Shown here one piece after another: positions 61,951 to 64,000 of a stretch of 64,000 nt of DNA. The notes beneath the pieces were generated by a model, which was not told the DNA's origin, did not search any database, and was given only the letters and a program-made list of their open reading frames with translations. Where the stretch lies: positions 1 through 64,000 of the forward strand of contig JAFZAC010000028.1 in NCBI GenBank assembly GCA_017548365.1, written 5' to 3'. The DNA is from Muribaculaceae bacterium. GTDB lineage: Bacteria; Bacteroidota; Bacteroidia; Bacteroidales; Muribaculaceae. Both the position numbers and the translations under genes were made by a program. Each line of letters opens with the position of its first letter. The first letter of the stretch is position 1.

Positions 61951-62841
61951 ATGAACGTGCATCGCGCAGGATTTGTAAATATAGTGGGAAACCCCAACGT
62001 GGGAAAGTCAACTCTCAGCAACTTGCTGGTTGGCGAGAGACTGTCAATTATCACAAGCAAGTCTCAGACTACCCGTCACCGCATCATGGGTATCGTGAAT
62101 GGTGACGACTACCAGATAGTGTTCAGTGATACACCTGGAGTGCTCAAGCCCAAGTTCAAGCTTCAAGAGTCGATGCTTGATTTCTCGCGCGGAGCACTCA
62201 TTGATGCCGACGTTCTGCTCTACGTCACCGACGTGGTTGAAACTCCTACCAAGAACCAAGACTTTCTTGACAAGGTGGCAAAAGAGAAGATTCCTGTGCT
62301 ACTAGTCATCAACAAGATAGACTTGCTCACTGGTGGCCAGCAGGAGCTTGAAACGCTTGTGGCTCAATGGAAAGAATTGCTTCCGCAAGCCGAGATTTAT
62401 CCCACTAGTGCACTTCACAACTTCAATGTTGACAATATCATGAAGCGCATCGTGGAGTTGCTGCCCGAGAGTCCGCCATACTTTGGCAAAGATGCCTTGA
62501 CCGACCGCAACTCGCGTTTCTTCGTTACCGAAATCGTGCGCGAGAAAATTCTTCTCACCTATGATAAAGAGGTGCCATACGCCACTCAGGTGATTGTTGA
62601 GAAGTTTGACGAGGACGACAAGTCTATCCACATCATGGCGGTAATCTATGTGGAACGCGACAGCCAGAAGGGCATCATCATTGGTCATCAAGGCAAGAAG
62701 CTCAAGCATGTGGGCATCGAGGCTCGCAAAGACATCGAGAAATTCTTTGAAAAACGCGTTTTCCTTGAGTTGTTTGTTAAGGTGGAGAAAGACTGGCGCA
62801 ACCAGGAGAACAAACTACGGCAATTTGGCTACATTGAGTAA
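61951..62841 (+). CDS. era: GTPase Era
   Basis: A 296-residue GTPase needed for 16S rRNA maturation and 30S subunit assembly. Visible: [16 protein letters not shown] (G1, near residue 11), SQTTRHRIMGIV (G2), DTPGVLKPK (G3), NKID (G4) and the C-terminal KH RNA-binding domain with IIIGHQGKKLKHVGIEARKDIEKF. Length is typical. It stands between fabH and der, two further genes of the ribosome and growth group. Confidence 0.96.
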   Translation: MNVHRAGFVNIVGNPNVGKSTLSNLLVGERLSIITSKSQTTRHRIMGIVNGDDYQIVFSDTPGVLKPKFKLQESMLDFSRGALIDADVLLYVTDVVETPTKNQDFLDKVAKEKIPVLLVINKIDLLTGGQQELETLVAQWKELLPQAEIYPTSALHNFNVDNIMKRIVELLPESPPYFGKDALTDRNSRFFVTEIVREKILLTYDKEVPYATQVIVEKFDEDDKSIHIMAVIYVERDSQKGIIIGHQGKKLKHVGIEARKDIEKFFEKRVFLELFVKVEKDWRNQENKLRQFGYIE

Positions 62842-62851
62842 AATAATCTAG

Positions 62852-62882
62852 ATATTCTAGATAATTTGAATTTCTAGAATAT
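62852..62882. repeat. TCTAGA-type inverted repeat between era and der
   Basis: ATATTCTAGA (62852-62861) and TCTAGAATAT (62873-62882) are perfect complements 11 bases apart. The same word set occurs at 35350-35393, so it may be a dispersed intergenic repeat; it can also act as a weak terminator for era. Confidence 0.5.
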
Positions 62883-62923
62883 ATGAAAAGCTAACAACTA
62901 AAAAATCAAAACCAACAACATAT

Positions 62924-64000
62924 ATGGGAAGATTAGTAGCAATAGTGGGACGCCCTAACGTGGGCAAGTCTACCCTTTTTAACCGCTTGACCAAGACTCG
63001 CGCGGCTATCGTTAATGACACTAGCGGCACTACTCGCGACCGCCAGTATGGCATCATGGAGTGGAACGGCATGGAGATGAGCGTGGTTGACACCGGCGGT
63101 TGGGTCGAGGGCAGCGACGACATCTTTGAGAGTGAAATCAACAAGCAGGTTTACCTCGCTATAGAGGAGGCCGATGTTATTCTCTTTATGGTAGACATCA
63201 AGACTGGTGTAACCGACCTTGACGACCATGTCGCCGAGATTCTGCGACGTGGCAAGAAACCTGTTGTGGTTGTGGTCAATAAAGACGACAACAACCAGGG
63301 TTACTATGGTGAAAGCGAGTTCTACACCTTGGGACTTGGACAACCATTTGCCATCTCGGCAATCAACGGAACCGGCACGGGAGACCTTCTTGACGAGGTT
63401 TACCGCCTGATGCCCAAAAAGAGTAACGACCAACCCGAGGAGGAATTGCCCCGCTTTGCCATTGTGGGTCGCCCCAACGCAGGCAAATCGTCGCTAGTAA
63501 ACTCTCTCATGGACGAGGAACGCAACATCGTGACCGACATTGCCGGTACTACACGCGACAGCATTTACTCGCGTTACAATAAGTTTGGCTTCGATTTCTA
63601 CTTGGTCGACACCGCCGGAATACGCAAGAAAAACAAGGTGAACGAGGACATCGAATACTACTCGGTGCTTCGCAGCATACGCGCCATCGAGAACAGCGAC
63701 GTGTGCATCCTCATCATTGATGCTACGCGTGGAATCGAGTCGCAAGACGTGAATATTTTCTCTATTATTGAGAAAAACCGAAAAGGTCTCGTAGTGCTAG
63801 TAAACAAGTGGGACGTAGTTGAGCAAAAGTCGCAACAGGCTATCACCTATATGGAGAACACCATTCGCGAACGCTTTGCGCCATTTACCGATTTCCCCAT
63901 CATCTTTGGCTCGGCGCTTACCAAGCAGCGCATCTTGCGTGTGCTAGAGGAGGCTATTGCTGTATACAACAAGCGCAAGAAAGTAATTTCCACCTCACAG
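62924..64000 (+). CDS. der: GTPase Der (EngA), 3' end outside the window
   Basis: The first 359 residues of a double-GTPase that works in 50S subunit assembly; the gene runs off the right edge in frame. Both G domains are seen: [16 protein letters not shown] with DTGG and NKDD in the first, and [15 protein letters not shown] with DTAGIRKK and NKWD in the second. The C-terminal KH-like domain is mostly missing because of the edge. The ATG at 62924 opens the typical [16 protein letters not shown]. It follows era by 82 bases. Confidence 0.96.
   Translation, partial: MGRLVAIVGRPNVGKSTLFNRLTKTRAAIVNDTSGTTRDRQYGIMEWNGMEMSVVDTGGWVEGSDDIFESEINKQVYLAIEEADVILFMVDIKTGVTDLDDHVAEILRRGKKPVVVVVNKDDNNQGYYGESEFYTLGLGQPFAISAINGTGTGDLLDEVYRLMPKKSNDQPEEELPRFAIVGRPNAGKSSLVNSLMDEERNIVTDIAGTTRDSIYSRYNKFGFDFYLVDTAGIRKKNKVNEDIEYYSVLRSIRAIENSDVCILIIDATRGIESQDVNIFSIIEKNRKGLVVLVNKWDVVEQKSQQAITYMENTIRERFAPFTDFPIIFGSALTKQRILRVLEEAIAVYNKRKKVISTSQ

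Overview
The window looks like a chromosome segment of a gut-type Bacteroidales bacterium (a Muribaculaceae-like lineage would fit, but the family cannot be fixed from sequence alone). The evidence is the Bacteroidetes promoter pattern found again and again upstream of genes (-33 TTTG-like box, about 19-20 bases, -7 box TAnnTTTG); lineage-typical families (DUF4295 next to L28/L33, DUF4421, SIS-only KpsF-like isomerase, T9SS-type C-termini, nucleoside kinase with a ThrRS-like N-terminus); and the gene order DUF177-rpmF-fabH-era-der. No integrase, transposase, phage gene or CRISPR array was seen. Most of the window is housekeeping and secreted or envelope proteins.

Layout. 1-485: no gene; a strong minus-strand promoter drives a GC-rich transcript off the left edge. 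486-5411 (minus): PMCA-type Ca2+ ATPase, then DUF4295-rpmG-rpmB preceded by a long structured leader or small RNA with its own promoter, then a LysM glucosaminidase. 5410-7360 (plus): cdd, a secreted unknown protein and a DUF805 membrane protein. 7440-15351 (minus): operon nadE-tamB-DUF4421. 15548-18508 (plus): membrane polyferredoxin plus a Tat-exported iron-sulfur aldo/keto reductase. 18583-30157 (minus): secreted unknown, rnhB, T9SS-type protein, GH3-family enzyme, a 1103-residue dockerin-bearing protein, S58 peptidase and alpha/beta hydrolase. 30273-34732 (plus): a second dockerin-bearing secreted protein, a VWA protein and an unknown protein. 34779-37917 (minus): SpoU-type methyltransferase, pgi, an acetyltransferase-like protein. 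38025: tRNA-Pro(CGG). 38237-45811 (plus): two paralogous secreted TPR proteins, a small membrane protein, a nucleoside kinase and two tandem FGE/SUMF1-fold lipoproteins. 45912-50713 (minus): SIS isomerase, PfkB-like kinase, TPR protein, ribH, SPOR-like protein, secreted unknown. 50997-59788 (plus): T9SS-type beta-helix protein, two tandem Na/Pi cotransporters, rubrerythrin, TPR protein, MATE exporter. 59926-64000 (plus): DUF177, rpmF, fabH, era and the start of der, cut by the right edge.

How the genes fit together. Envelope and surface functions dominate: TamB, glucosaminidase, SPOR, two T9SS-type cargo proteins, dockerin-bearing proteins, lipoproteins and secreted TPR proteins. Ribosome and translation genes (L28, L33, L32, Era, Der, SpoU methyltransferase) form the second theme. 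The most interesting non-standard signals are the structured RNA upstream of rpmB, a palindromic operator-like sequence overlapping the promoter at 50893-50930, a PfkB-like kinase without the usual GAGD motif, two FGE-fold lipoproteins that lack the canonical cysteine pair, and a VWA protein next to an unrecognised partner. I found no convincing evidence of an entirely new multi-gene system.
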